The notes: a model not told the origin generated them from the letters alone. DNA of 64,000 nt from Pseudomonas putida (GCF_025905425.1 NZ_CP109603.1:1648001-1712000); one strand, 5' to 3'. Counted from the stretch's first letter, positions 8,664 through 17,266 are shown. Made by a program: numbers and translations.

Positions 8664-8876
8664 GGCCAAACCCTCTTAAACTCAAGGAGTGAGAGCGCTT
8701 TGGCTTGGCCCACGCTTGTGATTCGAGATTACGCCCCTCATCCAACTGTTCGGGCTCTCGCCAAAGTGGAACGGTGAATGGCAGCTTTTGCTCCCACACG
8801 TGCTCTGGGCACCTCGGGCTATCAGCTTGCCATTCACCGCTCTCACTTCAGATTCTATTCCCTCTCCAAGACACAA
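7732..8876 (-). mobile_element. IS110-family insertion sequence inserted in a REP pair
   Basis: The element has one transposase gene on the minus strand and a non-coding 5' region of about 210 bp. It has no obvious terminal inverted repeats or target duplication, as expected of IS110. REP sequence touches both sides (7648-7731 and 8877-8956), so the insertion appears to be inside a REP/BIME. REP-directed insertion is known for IS621 in E. coli and for IS110-type elements of P. putida such as ISPpu10. The exact ends are estimated from where REP similarity stops and may be off by several bases. Confidence 0.7.
8664..8876 (-). ncRNA. Candidate bridge RNA region in the 5' non-coding end of the IS110 element
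   Basis: In IS110-group elements the bridge RNA is transcribed from the non-coding end upstream of the transposase. Here this 213-bp stretch has no ORF. It carries a 12-bp inverted repeat (CGGTGAATGGCA at 8772-8783 with its complement at 8828-8839) closing a large loop of about 44 nt. The loop contains GCTCCCACA (8790-8798), a nonamer also found in the REP copies flanking the element (complement at 7627-7635, same strand at 8948-8956). The assignment rests on family position and this structure only. Confidence 0.4.
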
Positions 8877-8956
8877 GCGGGCTTGTCCCGCGAATGGAGC
8901 TACGCGGTGCATGGCACCGGCTTCGCCGGTGTTCGCGGGGCAAGCCCGCTCCCACA
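8877..8956. repeat. REP element flanking the IS110 insertion (right)
   Basis: GCGGGCTTGTCCCGCGAA and TTCGCGGGGCAAGCCCGC form opposed arms with an inner ACCGGC...GCCGGT hairpin, ending in GCTCCCACA. It is a standard P. putida REP that starts right at the presumed IS left end, and is closely similar to the REP at 14167-14251. Confidence 0.8.
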
Positions 8957-8987
8957 GAGTCGCCGCTAAATCAATGAGCAAGACAGT

Positions 8988-9042
8988 TGCTCCCATAGAG
9001 TCGCTGCTAACTCAATGCGTTGAGTTTTGCTCTATGGGAGCA
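8988..9042. terminator. Nested inverted repeat between IS flank and pirin gene (probable terminator)
   Basis: TGCTCCCATAGAG at 8988-9000 is perfectly complementary to CTCTATGGGAGCA at 9030-9042. A second inner repeat AACTCAA/TTGAGTT lies at 9009-9026. It sits 10 bp beyond the pirin stop codon, where a terminator would lie, but the outer arms carry a REP-like GCTCCCA core. The rest of the gene-free stretch holds the REP. Confidence 0.55.
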
Positions 9043-9052
9043 GGCAATCGAT

Positions 9053-9751
9053 TCAGGCAACATCCACCAGCACGATCTCGCTGTCCTCGATGGCCGTAAC
9101 CCGCAATATGTCCTCTTGCTCGATCGCCACGCCATCACGCGCCTTGGCCCGCAGCCCGTTGACCTCCACCAACCCCTTGGCCGGCACCAGGTAACCACGG
9201 CGCCCAGCATCGAAGCGGTACTCGGCGCTTTCCCCGGCACGCAGGGTTGCGGCCACCAGCCGTGCGTCGGTGCGGATCTGCAAGCTGTCTTCGTCACCTT
9301 TACGCCCGCTGGCCAGGGTCACGAAGCCTTCGCCGCGTTCGCCTGTGGGGAAGGGCCGGGTGCCCCAGGTCGGCGCATCGCCCACCCGCTCTGGTATGAC
9401 CCAGATCTGGAAGATGCGCGTATCGACATCTTCCAGGTTGTACTCGCTGTGGACGATTCCGGAGCCTGCACTCATCACCTGCACGTCGCCCGCTTCGGTA
9501 CGGCCTTTATTGCCCAGGCTGTCCTGGTGGGTGATAGCGCCTTCACGGACGTAGGTGATGATTTCCATGTCACGGTGTGGGTGCGGCGGGAAACCACTGC
9601 CAGCCGCGATCAGGTCATCGTTCCAGACCCGCAGGTTGCCCCAGTGCATGCGGGTCGGGTCGTGGTACTCGGCAAAGGAGAAATGGTGGTGGGCATCGAG
9701 CCAGCCGTGGTTGGCGTGGCCGAGGCTTTCGAACGGTCGCAGTTGCAGCAT
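9053..9751 (-). CDS. Pirin-family bicupin protein (YhhW-like quercetin dioxygenase type)
   Basis: 232 residues from the ATG at 9751 with AAGGAG just upstream. The N-terminal cupin carries the four metal ligands in the family pattern: H57 and H59 (HPHRDME), H101 and E103 (HSEYN), the same numbering as in E. coli YhhW. Pirins bind Fe or similar metals. Some have quercetin 2,3-dioxygenase activity, but the physiological role in Pseudomonas is not settled. A divergent AT-rich upstream region (9775-9860) probably holds its promoter. Confidence 0.9.
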   Translation of the reverse strand: MLQLRPFESLGHANHGWLDAHHHFSFAEYHDPTRMHWGNLRVWNDDLIAAGSGFPPHPHRDMEIITYVREGAITHQDSLGNKGRTEAGDVQVMSAGSGIVHSEYNLEDVDTRIFQIWVIPERVGDAPTWGTRPFPTGERGEGFVTLASGRKGDEDSLQIRTDARLVAATLRAGESAEYRFDAGRRGYLVPAKGLVEVNGLRAKARDGVAIEQEDILRVTAIEDSEIVLVDVA

Positions 9752-9973
9752 GGTCGTGCTCCTTGAATCAGTGGAATGACGCCATGATGCGGCAAAGAAA
9801 GATCGAAAATAAGCGTAAATATCGGCTAATAATGATCGATTAATAAGATTGGTTAGGCTGTAGCTTTTTATCCGCTTCATCGCCTAATCCACTGATCTGC
9901 AAGCATTCGCTGGTGATTTTTGATGGATGCGGCGAACATGGCACGCTGATTTTTGTATTCCATCGGAGTGACC

Positions 9974-12445
9974 GTGGCCCACGAGCATCCCCAGGCGCCT
10001 GCCGACCTGACCCCACCTGCCCAGTTACCGTGGTTTCGCCGCCTGGCCGCCCGTCTTCTGGGGCGGGGCCTGACCCGCCTGCAAGCCCAGCATCGCGACT
10101 CCTGGTTCCTTGGCCACGCCACGGGGCAGCGCAGTGGCCATGCCGACGGGGTGCACGAAGGCTTCGAACGCGGGCGGGTGGAAGGCTACGAGGCGGGGCG
10201 CCAGGTGCTGGTGATCCGCGATACCCGCCCCGACACCGCCGCCGTGCCCGGCCAGGACGACAACCTTTTCGACGATTGGCGCCTGCCATTGACCGCCGAG
10301 TTGAAGAAGCGCTTCAAGGCCGATGTGGCCCAGCGCCTGCCGGCCGAGGCGCAACCGAGTGCGGCGCAGTGGAAGCTGATTTTCAGCGACACCCCGTCCA
10401 CCTGCGTGGTAGCCGGGGCAGGGGCGGGCAAGTCCACCTCGCTGGTGTTGCGCATTCTGCTGCTGCGCCATTACCTGGGCTACGAGCTGGACGCAATGAC
10501 GGTGGTTACCTTCACCCGCGAATCGCGCAAGGACTTCATCAAGCGCCTGCTGCAGGTGTTCGCCCTGTGGCAGATCGACTTGCAGCCCGCGCTGGCCCGT
10601 GAGCTGGTGCGCACCTTCCATTCGCGCATCTTGCCGCTGGTACGCAGCCTGCCAGGCTTCAGCCAAGTACGTGCGTTCGAAACACTGGGCAACGAGATGC
10701 CGGCGGGCCGAGAGGCCGAGGCCGAAAGCAACCCGTTCGACCTGCGCCTGAACGATGCGCAGCGCCAACAGCTGAACCTCTGCTACAGCACCTTGCTGGG
10801 CGAAAACCCGCGCTTTGCCGAACTCATTGGCCTGCTGCGCAGCGAGGCGCTGCAGCTCAAGCCGCTGGACCCTAACCACCCAGATGTGCAAAAACGTGCA
10901 CAGGTGACCCAGTTGGCCGCCCAGCGCGACGAAGAGCTGTGCGACGTGATCGAGGACCTGTGGTTCGCCGCGGGCGCCTGGCCGATCAAGGGCATCGAGC
11001 CGTGCCGCGACACGCTCGAGATCCGTGGCAGCCGCTTCCATGTGCATGGCCGCCTGCAGGGGCAGGGGGCCTGGGTGGTGCTGGGTTTCGACCCTGCGGA
11101 AAGCGCGCAGTACCAGCGCCCCGGCGCCAAGCTGGCAGTGCGTGCCGAGTGGGCGGTCAAGCGCACCCTGTTGCAGGCGTTCTGCGACAAACCGCTGATC
11201 TGGCTGGACAACTACGCGGCCGCCCGGCGCCTGGCCGCCTCCCTGGCCGGTGATGCGGTGGCCGGCCCGGGCTTCGAGTACAAGGTCAAGGGCGAACTGG
11301 CCCCGGCGCCGCTGCTCGACGCCTTTGTCGGTGCCGCCAACTTCATCGAAAACCTGGGGCTTGACGTGAACAGCGCCGTGGCGGCGATGAGCTTCCCGGC
11401 AGGCGACAGTGACGGCCTGTTTTTTGAAGCCCTGGCGTTGTACTGGAAAGCCCTGGAGGCGCACCTTTTGAGCCAGTCGCCGCCAGTGATGAGCTACAAC
11501 CGCATGTTTGCCCTGTTCGGCGAGAACAACCCGGAAAACCTGCAACTGCTGCCCGACCCGTTGCTCAGGCCCCTGGCCCACCTGATGATCGACGAGTTCC
11601 AGGACGTTTCGCCGCAGATCGTCAGTTGGCTGCGTGCCAGCCTTGCCGAAATCCGCCGGCGTGGGCCTCTGATGCACACCGGTCGAAATGCCCAGCATTC
11701 GTCGTTGTTGTGCGTGGGGGATGACTGGCAATCGATCTATGGCTGGCGCGGCAGTTCGCCGAAGTACTTCATGGAGTTCACCAAGGCATTCGTGTCACCG
11801 GCCAACACGCGGGTGATGATGGTGGAGAACTACCGCTGCCAGCAGCAGGTTATCGATGCGGCGGAATTTCTGGTCAAGGGCACACCAGCGATCACCGGCA
11901 AGAAGGCCCGAGCCAGTGGGCCTGCGGCCGAGCTGCCCGGTTCGCCGGTCAAGGTGTTCGACCGCGACGAAGCCGCGCTGGGCGAGACCCTCATCGAGCA
12001 TTATCAACGGGGCGAGACAGTGATGATGCTGTACCGCAAGGGCAGCGACAAAGCGCTGATGAACGAACACCTGCAGGCCGTGCTACACGCCGAGGCGGCT
12101 TTGCCCGCCGAACAGCGTCGGCTGCGGCAGCTGACGTATCACAGTGCCAAAGGCTTGCAGGCTGATGCGGTGTTCATGCTCGGCGACTGCCAGTACCTGA
12201 CCAGCTCGCCGTACAAGAACCAGGTGTATCGGCTGGCTGGCCTGGGTAAACCCGGTGATGCCCAGGCATTCGATACGGCGCAGAAGGAAGAAGTGCAGCG
12301 GCTGGCCTACGTCGCGGTCACGCGCGCGGTCAGGCACTGCTACTGGCACGTGGAAGCGGCCAATAGCGAAGCGCCTGCGGCTCCGCGTGCGTCGAGCCAG
12401 GTGGATGGCAGGCAGGCCTTCTTCGAAGACCTGCGCGGCCAGTGA
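9974..12445 (+). CDS. Stand-alone UvrD/Rep-type superfamily 1 DNA helicase
   Basis: About 823 residues. GTG at 9974 is preferred (GGAG 6-9 nt upstream); GTG 9968 is too close to it and TTG 9953 lacks a ribosome site. Helicase motifs are Walker A AGAGAGKST (148-155), motif II IDEFQDVS, motif III GDDWQSIYGWRG, motif V YHSAKGLQAD and motif VI VAVTRA. The N-terminal 100 residues hold a charged, glycine-rich helical stretch (GHADGVHEGFERGRVEGYEAGR) that is not part of the helicase core. A large insert between motifs Ia and II is probably the 1B/2B region. No nuclease domain and no RecB/C partner are nearby. Its role could be repair or defence. Confidence 0.85.
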   Translation: MAHEHPQAPADLTPPAQLPWFRRLAARLLGRGLTRLQAQHRDSWFLGHATGQRSGHADGVHEGFERGRVEGYEAGRQVLVIRDTRPDTAAVPGQDDNLFDDWRLPLTAELKKRFKADVAQRLPAEAQPSAAQWKLIFSDTPSTCVVAGAGAGKSTSLVLRILLLRHYLGYELDAMTVVTFTRESRKDFIKRLLQVFALWQIDLQPALARELVRTFHSRILPLVRSLPGFSQVRAFETLGNEMPAGREAEAESNPFDLRLNDAQRQQLNLCYSTLLGENPRFAELIGLLRSEALQLKPLDPNHPDVQKRAQVTQLAAQRDEELCDVIEDLWFAAGAWPIKGIEPCRDTLEIRGSRFHVHGRLQGQGAWVVLGFDPAESAQYQRPGAKLAVRAEWAVKRTLLQAFCDKPLIWLDNYAAARRLAASLAGDAVAGPGFEYKVKGELAPAPLLDAFVGAANFIENLGLDVNSAVAAMSFPAGDSDGLFFEALALYWKALEAHLLSQSPPVMSYNRMFALFGENNPENLQLLPDPLLRPLAHLMIDEFQDVSPQIVSWLRASLAEIRRRGPLMHTGRNAQHSSLLCVGDDWQSIYGWRGSSPKYFMEFTKAFVSPANTRVMMVENYRCQQQVIDAAEFLVKGTPAITGKKARASGPAAELPGSPVKVFDRDEAALGETLIEHYQRGETVMMLYRKGSDKALMNEHLQAVLHAEAALPAEQRRLRQLTYHSAKGLQADAVFMLGDCQYLTSSPYKNQVYRLAGLGKPGDAQAFDTAQKEEVQRLAYVAVTRAVRHCYWHVEAANSEAPAAPRASSQVDGRQAFFEDLRGQ

Positions 12446-12657
12446 TGCCATCGGGGCATCCGCTTGAGTGCGAGGGTCGGTGACGGCTAGGTCACGGTCG
12501 GTGATGGGCCAGTAATTTGACGCCAGTTAAGCCAAGGTTACCTGTCGGAGCCTGCGGGCCCGGCGTTAGGGCTGTCGCTGGTGACGGGGTCGAAGGAGGC
12601 CGGCGGCGTATTCGGCCTGGTGTGGTCGTACCAGGCTTAAAGTCAGGAAGCGTACCC

Positions 12658-13584
12658 ATGCGTTCACCATCGACACCCAAGGATCACCTGCTTGACCTCA
12701 ACGGCATCGAGATTGCCGTGCGCTGCTGGGGGCCGGAGGACGGTATTCCCGTGCTGGCCCTGCACGGATGGCTGGACAATGCCGCCTCGTTCGAGCGCCT
12801 GGCGCCGATGCTCGAAGGCTGCTTCGTGGTCGCCCCCGACCTGGTCGGCCATGGCCGCTCGGCCCATCGCCGCCATGACAGTGGCTATTACCTGTGGGAG
12901 CACGCCCAGGACATGCTGGCGGTGACCGACGCCCTGGGGCTGGCGCAATTTCATGTGCTGGCCCATGGTATGGGCAGCGGCGTCGCTTCACTGCTCGCGG
13001 CCATGACCAGCGGCATTGTCAGCATGGTGTTCCTCGATGGCATGGGGGCGCCGTTCACGGTCGCCGAAGATGACCGCGTACAGCACCTGGCCCGGTCCTA
13101 TCGGCTCAAACGCATGGTGCAACGCAGCCAGCTGCAGGGGTTTTCCGAGCCGGACGGCAGCCGTTTCGATAGCCTTGCCGCCGCCTTGGAGCAACGGCGC
13201 ACGCGGCTGGATGGCGAGCTCTCGGAGGGCGCCGCACGGCTGCTGGCGCAGCGCGACCTGTTGCAATTGGGCGATGGTTATTGCTGGCGCCATGACCCGC
13301 GCCTGGTGCTGCCCGAGCCCATGCCGTTGACCGAGCGCGAAGCCTGTGACCTGCTCAGCCAGATCAGCTGCCCGCTGTATTTGATGTTCGGCAGGCAGGG
13401 CGCATTCAGCGGCAACGCTTATGCCCAGCGCGAGGCGGCCTTGCCCAGCCACGCGCGGGTTTCGTGGCACCCCGGCGGGCACCACTTCCACCTTGAAGCA
13501 CCGGATCGGGCCTTGGTCGATCAACTGCTGCGGCTGCTGGCGCGTCACGAAGGGGGCCTGTTGCAACGCTTGGTCAATGAGTAG
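12658..13584 (+). CDS. Alpha/beta-hydrolase fold protein lacking the nucleophile serine
   Basis: 308 residues from the ATG at 12658 with AGGAAG upstream. It has the HGW oxyanion motif (LHGWLDNAASF, 36-45) and the DLVGHGRS strand typical of this fold. The nucleophile elbow, normally G-H-S-M-G, reads A-H-G-M-G (102-106), so Gly104 replaces the catalytic serine. The C-terminal histidine region (GGHHFHLEAP) is present. Family members are esterases or lipases; this one may be inactive as a Ser hydrolase or use other chemistry. It is followed after 67 nt by a VOC protein on the same strand. Confidence 0.85.
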   Translation: MRSPSTPKDHLLDLNGIEIAVRCWGPEDGIPVLALHGWLDNAASFERLAPMLEGCFVVAPDLVGHGRSAHRRHDSGYYLWEHAQDMLAVTDALGLAQFHVLAHGMGSGVASLLAAMTSGIVSMVFLDGMGAPFTVAEDDRVQHLARSYRLKRMVQRSQLQGFSEPDGSRFDSLAAALEQRRTRLDGELSEGAARLLAQRDLLQLGDGYCWRHDPRLVLPEPMPLTEREACDLLSQISCPLYLMFGRQGAFSGNAYAQREAALPSHARVSWHPGGHHFHLEAPDRALVDQLLRLLARHEGGLLQRLVNE

Positions 13585-13651
13585 CGAGCACGCCGGGTAG
13601 TGGGCTATGGTGGCGGCAGACATTCGTGCAAATGCCACAAGGAGCCCCGGC

Positions 13652-14071
13652 ATGCGACCGTTCACCATCAAGCACATCGACCACCTCGTCCTGCGGGTCA
13701 GCGACCTGCCGCGCAGCATTGCCTTTTATGTGGATTTGCTGGGCTGCTCGGTCAGCAGGGTGCGTGAAGACTTGGGCATGGTCCACCTGGCCACTGGCTC
13801 GGCGATGATCGACCTGGTTACGCTGGACGGTGTTCTGGGGCAGCCGGGTGGCGCCGCGCCGGGCGCACAGGGGCGTAACTTGCACCACTTTTGCCTGCGC
13901 ATCGAACCCTTCGATGAGCAGGCGTTGACCGCTTACCTGCGCGCTGCGGGCGTGCAGGTGGAGCCAGCCGAGAAACGCTACGGCGCCGAGGGCGAGGGGT
14001 TGTCGTTGTACTGCTTCGACCCTGATGGCAACCAGGTCGAGCTCAAAGGGCCGGTGCCGGAGGGGGCATGA
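13652..14071 (+). CDS. VOC-family metalloenzyme (glyoxalase/bleomycin-resistance fold, STM3117-like)
   Basis: 139 residues from the ATG at 13652 (CACAAGGAG upstream). Two beta-alpha-beta-beta-beta modules carry the probable metal ligands: H11 (IDHLVLRVSDL), H-H in the middle (NLHHFCLRIE) and the C-terminal Glu in DGNQVELKG. Sequence and length fit the VOC virulence/STM3117 type, whose substrate is unknown. It is probably co-transcribed with the preceding alpha/beta-hydrolase. Confidence 0.85.
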   Translation: MRPFTIKHIDHLVLRVSDLPRSIAFYVDLLGCSVSRVREDLGMVHLATGSAMIDLVTLDGVLGQPGGAAPGAQGRNLHHFCLRIEPFDEQALTAYLRAAGVQVEPAEKRYGAEGEGLSLYCFDPDGNQVELKGPVPEGA

Positions 14072-14166
14072 CTTGCTGTGCAGACGCCAGCGTGATGCGG
14101 CTGTTACCGGGCATCCTCTGCAATAGCCCGCACAAACACATACATCGCTGATTTAGCAGAGACTCG

Positions 14167-14251
14167 GTGGGAGCGGGCTTGCCCCGCGAACACCGGCGAA
14201 GCCGGTGCCATACAGCGCGTGGCCCCCTTCGCGGGACAAGCCCGCTCCCAC
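14167..14251. repeat. REP element
   Basis: GTGGGAGCGGGCTTGCCCCGCGAA at the left pairs with TTCGCGGGACAAGCCCGCTCCCAC at the right, with an inner ACCGGCGAAGCCGGT hairpin. It lies in the 422-bp gap between the VOC gene and the MHS symporter. The remainder of that gap shows no gene; it must hold the symporter promoter, though I cannot place -35/-10 with confidence. Confidence 0.85.
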
Positions 14252-14493
14252 ATCAGCATCTGCGCCGTTCGTTCGGGCGCGCCTCCTTCGCACCTCACGC
14301 CTGTAGCCAATCCGCCCTCACGGCAAGTGGATATCCCGGCAAATCCGATTATGCTTCACCTACCTTGCTGCGATCCGAGGCGGCCTGCCTCGTCGTGCTT
14401 CGCGCAACCAATGCAAGCCCTAGGGCCTGGGTGCGACGTTGAAATGGGTGTGAGGTGCTCCGGCCTGGGATAACAACAAGACGGAGGCAACCC

Positions 14494-16167
14494 ATGGCGG
14501 TTCTCGACAGCGCATCCACGGGCAGTAGCGCGCCCCAACGCGGCATCACCAAGGAGGAGCGCAAGGTCATCTTCGCCTCGTCCCTGGGTACGGTGTTCGA
14601 ATGGTACGACTTTTACCTGTACGGCTCACTGGCCGCGATCATCGCCAAGCACTTCTTTGCCGGCGTCAATGAAACCACCTCGTTCATCTTCGCCCTGTTG
14701 GCGTTTGCCGCAGGCTTTGCCGTGCGGCCGTTCGGCGCCATCGTGTTCGGGCGCCTGGGTGACATGATCGGGCGCAAGCACACCTTCCTGATCACCATCG
14801 TTATCATGGGCTTGTCTACCGCGCTGGTCGGCTTATTGCCCAGCTATGCGACGATTGGCGTGGCGGCGCCGGTCATCCTCATTACCCTGCGCCTGCTTCA
14901 GGGCCTGGCGCTGGGCGGGGAGTACGGTGGGGCGGCGACCTACGTGGCGGAGCACGCACCCAAGGGCCGGCGGGGCTTCTTCACCGCCTGGATCCAGACC
15001 ACCGCGACCCTGGGGCTGTTCCTGTCGCTGCTGGTGATCCTGGCCTGCCGCACGGCTTTGGGCACCGAGGCGTTCGAAGCCTGGGGCTGGCGCATTCCGT
15101 TCTTGCTGTCGATCCTGTTGCTGGCCATCTCGGTTTACATCCGCCTGCAGCTCAACGAGTCGCCGGTGTTCATGAAGATGAAGGCCGAAGGCAAGGCGTC
15201 CAAGGCGCCGCTGACCGAATCCTTCGCCCGTTGGGAAAACCTCAAGGTGGTGATCATGTCGCTGCTCGGCGGCACCGCCGGCCAGGCGGTGGTGTGGTAC
15301 ACCGGGCAGTTCTATGCGCTGTTCTTCTTGCTGCAGACGCTCAAGATCGACCCGCAGACCGCCAACTTGCTCATCGCAGGCTCGCTGCTGATCGGCACGC
15401 CGTTCTTCATCATTTTTGGCAGCCTGTCGGACCGCATCGGCCGCAAGAAGATCATCATGGCCGGCTGCATCATTGCCGCGCTGACCTACTTCCCGATCTT
15501 CAAGGCGCTGACCGAGTACGGCAACCCGGACGTGTTCGTCGCCCAGGAGCAGAACCCGGTCGTGGTGGTGGCCGACCCCGGCCAGTGCGCGTTCCAGTTC
15601 GACCCGGTGGGCAAGGCCAAATTCACCAGCTCTTGCGACATTGCCAAGAGCCTGCTGGCCAAGCGGGCGATACCCTACGCCAACCAGAAGGCGGAGCCCG
15701 GCAGCGTGGCGCAGATCCGTATCGGTGAGCGAGTGATCCCGAGCTTCGACGGCCGCAGCCTGGCCGCAGCGGACCTCAAAGCGCAGAGCGATGCGTTTAC
15801 CGCTACCCTGGGCGGGGCACTGAAGGAGGCCGGTTACCCGGAGAAAGCCGACCCTGCGAAAATCCACTACCCAATGGTGCTGTTGCTGCTGACCATCCTG
15901 GTGATCTACGTGACCATGGTCTATGGGCCGATCGCCGCCTGGTTGGTGGAGCTGTTCCCGGCGCGCATCCGCTACACCTCGATGTCGCTGCCCTACCACA
16001 TCGGTAACGGCTGGTTTGGCGGCTTCCTGCCGACCGTGGCGTTTGCCATGGTGGCGGCGACCGGGGATATCTACTACGGCTTGTGGTACCCGATCGTGAT
16101 TGCACTGATGACGGCGGTGCTGGGGATCTTCTTCCTGCCAGAAACCAAGGACCGAGATATCAACTAA
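14494..16167 (+). CDS. MFS metabolite:H+ symporter (MHS family, ProP/ShiA-like) with a large periplasmic insert
   Basis: 557 residues from the ATG at 14494 (GGAGGCAAC upstream). The start EERKVIFASSLGTVFEWYDFYLYG and the loop RPFGAIVFGRLGDMIGRK are MHS signatures; a second DRIGRKK loop follows. Typical MHS carriers have about 430 residues. The extra length is a soluble stretch of about 115 residues (roughly 350-465, GNPDVFVAQ...YPEKADPAKIHYP) between two late membrane helices. The family takes up organic acids or osmolytes with protons. Substrate cannot be inferred from context. Confidence 0.87.
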   Translation: MAVLDSASTGSSAPQRGITKEERKVIFASSLGTVFEWYDFYLYGSLAAIIAKHFFAGVNETTSFIFALLAFAAGFAVRPFGAIVFGRLGDMIGRKHTFLITIVIMGLSTALVGLLPSYATIGVAAPVILITLRLLQGLALGGEYGGAATYVAEHAPKGRRGFFTAWIQTTATLGLFLSLLVILACRTALGTEAFEAWGWRIPFLLSILLLAISVYIRLQLNESPVFMKMKAEGKASKAPLTESFARWENLKVVIMSLLGGTAGQAVVWYTGQFYALFFLLQTLKIDPQTANLLIAGSLLIGTPFFIIFGSLSDRIGRKKIIMAGCIIAALTYFPIFKALTEYGNPDVFVAQEQNPVVVVADPGQCAFQFDPVGKAKFTSSCDIAKSLLAKRAIPYANQKAEPGSVAQIRIGERVIPSFDGRSLAAADLKAQSDAFTATLGGALKEAGYPEKADPAKIHYPMVLLLLTILVIYVTMVYGPIAAWLVELFPARIRYTSMSLPYHIGNGWFGGFLPTVAFAMVAATGDIYYGLWYPIVIALMTAVLGIFFLPETKDRDIN

Positions 16168-16179
16168 TTGCGATGCCTC

Positions 16180-16211
16180 TGTAGGAGCGGCCTTGCAAGG
16201 CCGCTCCTACA
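16180..16211. terminator. Perfect 32-bp palindrome after the MHS symporter
   Basis: TGTAGGAGCGGCCTTG is followed directly by its exact complement. It lies 12 bp after the symporter stop, between convergent genes, and has a REP-like core (GTAGGAGCGGCCTTG). It probably acts as a bidirectional terminator. Confidence 0.65.
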
Positions 16212-16246
16212 AATGCGCGTATGACAGAGGGCTGCAGTCAGCGCAC

Positions 16247-16816
16247 TTAGTCAAAATACCCACGCAGCCTGAAGGCATACCCGGTGTCCACTGCTGTGGC
16301 TTCCCCCCGGCTCCAGCGATTTTTCAACACGAACTCGAACGCCGGTTCGTACAACCCGTCGCGCACCACCGCACCGCCGAGCACCTCCACGTCATACCAG
16401 CCGTTGTCCAACTCGATGATCGGCCGCCCTGGCGCCTGGTAGCGTGCCAGCAGATCGCCGAGGGTCTTGTTGGTGAAGTGCTGCAGGATGCGCCAGGTGT
16501 AAAGCATCAGCGCGCCGTGCTCAACGCGCAATACGTAACCCGAACGCTGATGTTTCAGGCGGCTGCCCGGCTCGCGCAAGGCGGGGGTGTGGCCATCGAG
16601 GGTGAAGATGATCCGGTAGGGCAGGTTGTCGATGCCCGCCATGGGCAGTACCACGCCTTCGCGCACCGCCCGATCACCGCTGTCGTTATGGGTGAACTCA
16701 TGGGCCAGGTCGTCAGCCAGGTCGTTTTCCTGCTTGAAACGTTCGAGCAGCTGGATGTCGCCGACCAGGAAGTAATCGATCAGGTCGTTGAGAACTTCAC
16801 TGAATTCGTGGCGCAT
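16247..16816 (-). CDS. Conserved hypothetical protein of unknown function
   Basis: 189 residues from the ATG at 16816 (CAAGGAAAA upstream). I do not recognise the family. It is a soluble, mixed alpha/beta protein with an acidic helical N-terminus (LNDLIDYFLVGDIQLLERFKQENDLADDLAHEF) and aromatic C-terminal strands (YAFRLRGYF). It has no signal peptide or membrane segment. It follows the VOC gene at 16880-17266 on the same strand with a 63-bp gap, so the two may be co-transcribed. Confidence 0.7.
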   Translation of the reverse strand: MRHEFSEVLNDLIDYFLVGDIQLLERFKQENDLADDLAHEFTHNDSGDRAVREGVVLPMAGIDNLPYRIIFTLDGHTPALREPGSRLKHQRSGYVLRVEHGALMLYTWRILQHFTNKTLGDLLARYQAPGRPIIELDNGWYDVEVLGGAVVRDGLYEPAFEFVLKNRWSRGEATAVDTGYAFRLRGYFD

Positions 16817-16879
16817 GTGTTTTCCTTGTCGTGTGCGCTATTGAGGCGGGCCGTATGGCCCTGCTGGGCAGGGCGCCCG

Positions 16880-17266
16880 CTAGTGCTTCTGGGCGATCTG
16901 GATGAGGTTGCCGCAAGTATCGTCGAACACGGCCACGGTGACCGGCCCGACTGCAGTTGGCGGTTGGGTGAACTGCACGCCGGCTGCGCACAGGCGGGTA
17001 TATTCGGCCTGGATGTCGCGCACGCCGAATGAAGTGGCAGGTATGCCGTCCTGCTTGAGCGCAGCCTTGTACACCTTGGCCGCAGGATGGGCATCGGGCT
17101 CCAGCAACAGCTCGACGCCGTTGGGGTCGTTGGGCGAAGTGAGGGTCAGCCAGCGGTGTCGGCCCAGGGGGATGTCATGTTTGGGCATGAAGCCGAGCAC
17201 GTAGTGATAGAAAGCCAAGGCCTTGGCCTGGTCGTCGACAAGGATACTGGTGACAACGATCTTCAT
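16880..17266 (-). CDS. VOC-family (glyoxalase-fold) protein
   Basis: 128 residues, starting MKIVVTSILVDDQAKALAFYHYVLGF, a canonical VOC N-terminus, with GVELLLEPD ending the first module and a TCGNLIQIAQ C-terminal strand. The usual C-terminal metal Glu is replaced in this variant (NLIQI), common among PhnB/YaeR-like non-enzymatic or unclassified members. The function is unknown. The start at 17266 is well supported by conservation of the N-terminus. Confidence 0.85.
   Translation of the reverse strand: MKIVVTSILVDDQAKALAFYHYVLGFMPKHDIPLGRHRWLTLTSPNDPNGVELLLEPDAHPAAKVYKAALKQDGIPATSFGVRDIQAEYTRLCAAGVQFTQPPTAVGPVTVAVFDDTCGNLIQIAQKH

Noticed and set aside
8988..9042. Nested repeat as a terminal inverted repeat of the IS
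   Set aside because: It lies outside the REP that borders the IS and directly follows the pirin gene; no match at the other end.
10025..11731. 568-codon minus-strand frame inside the helicase gene
   Set aside because: Antisense shadow; the helicase motifs on the + strand explain the region.
16180..16211. Attachment site of an integrated element
   Set aside because: No integrase, no tRNA gene and no second copy in direct orientation was seen; the core is REP-like.
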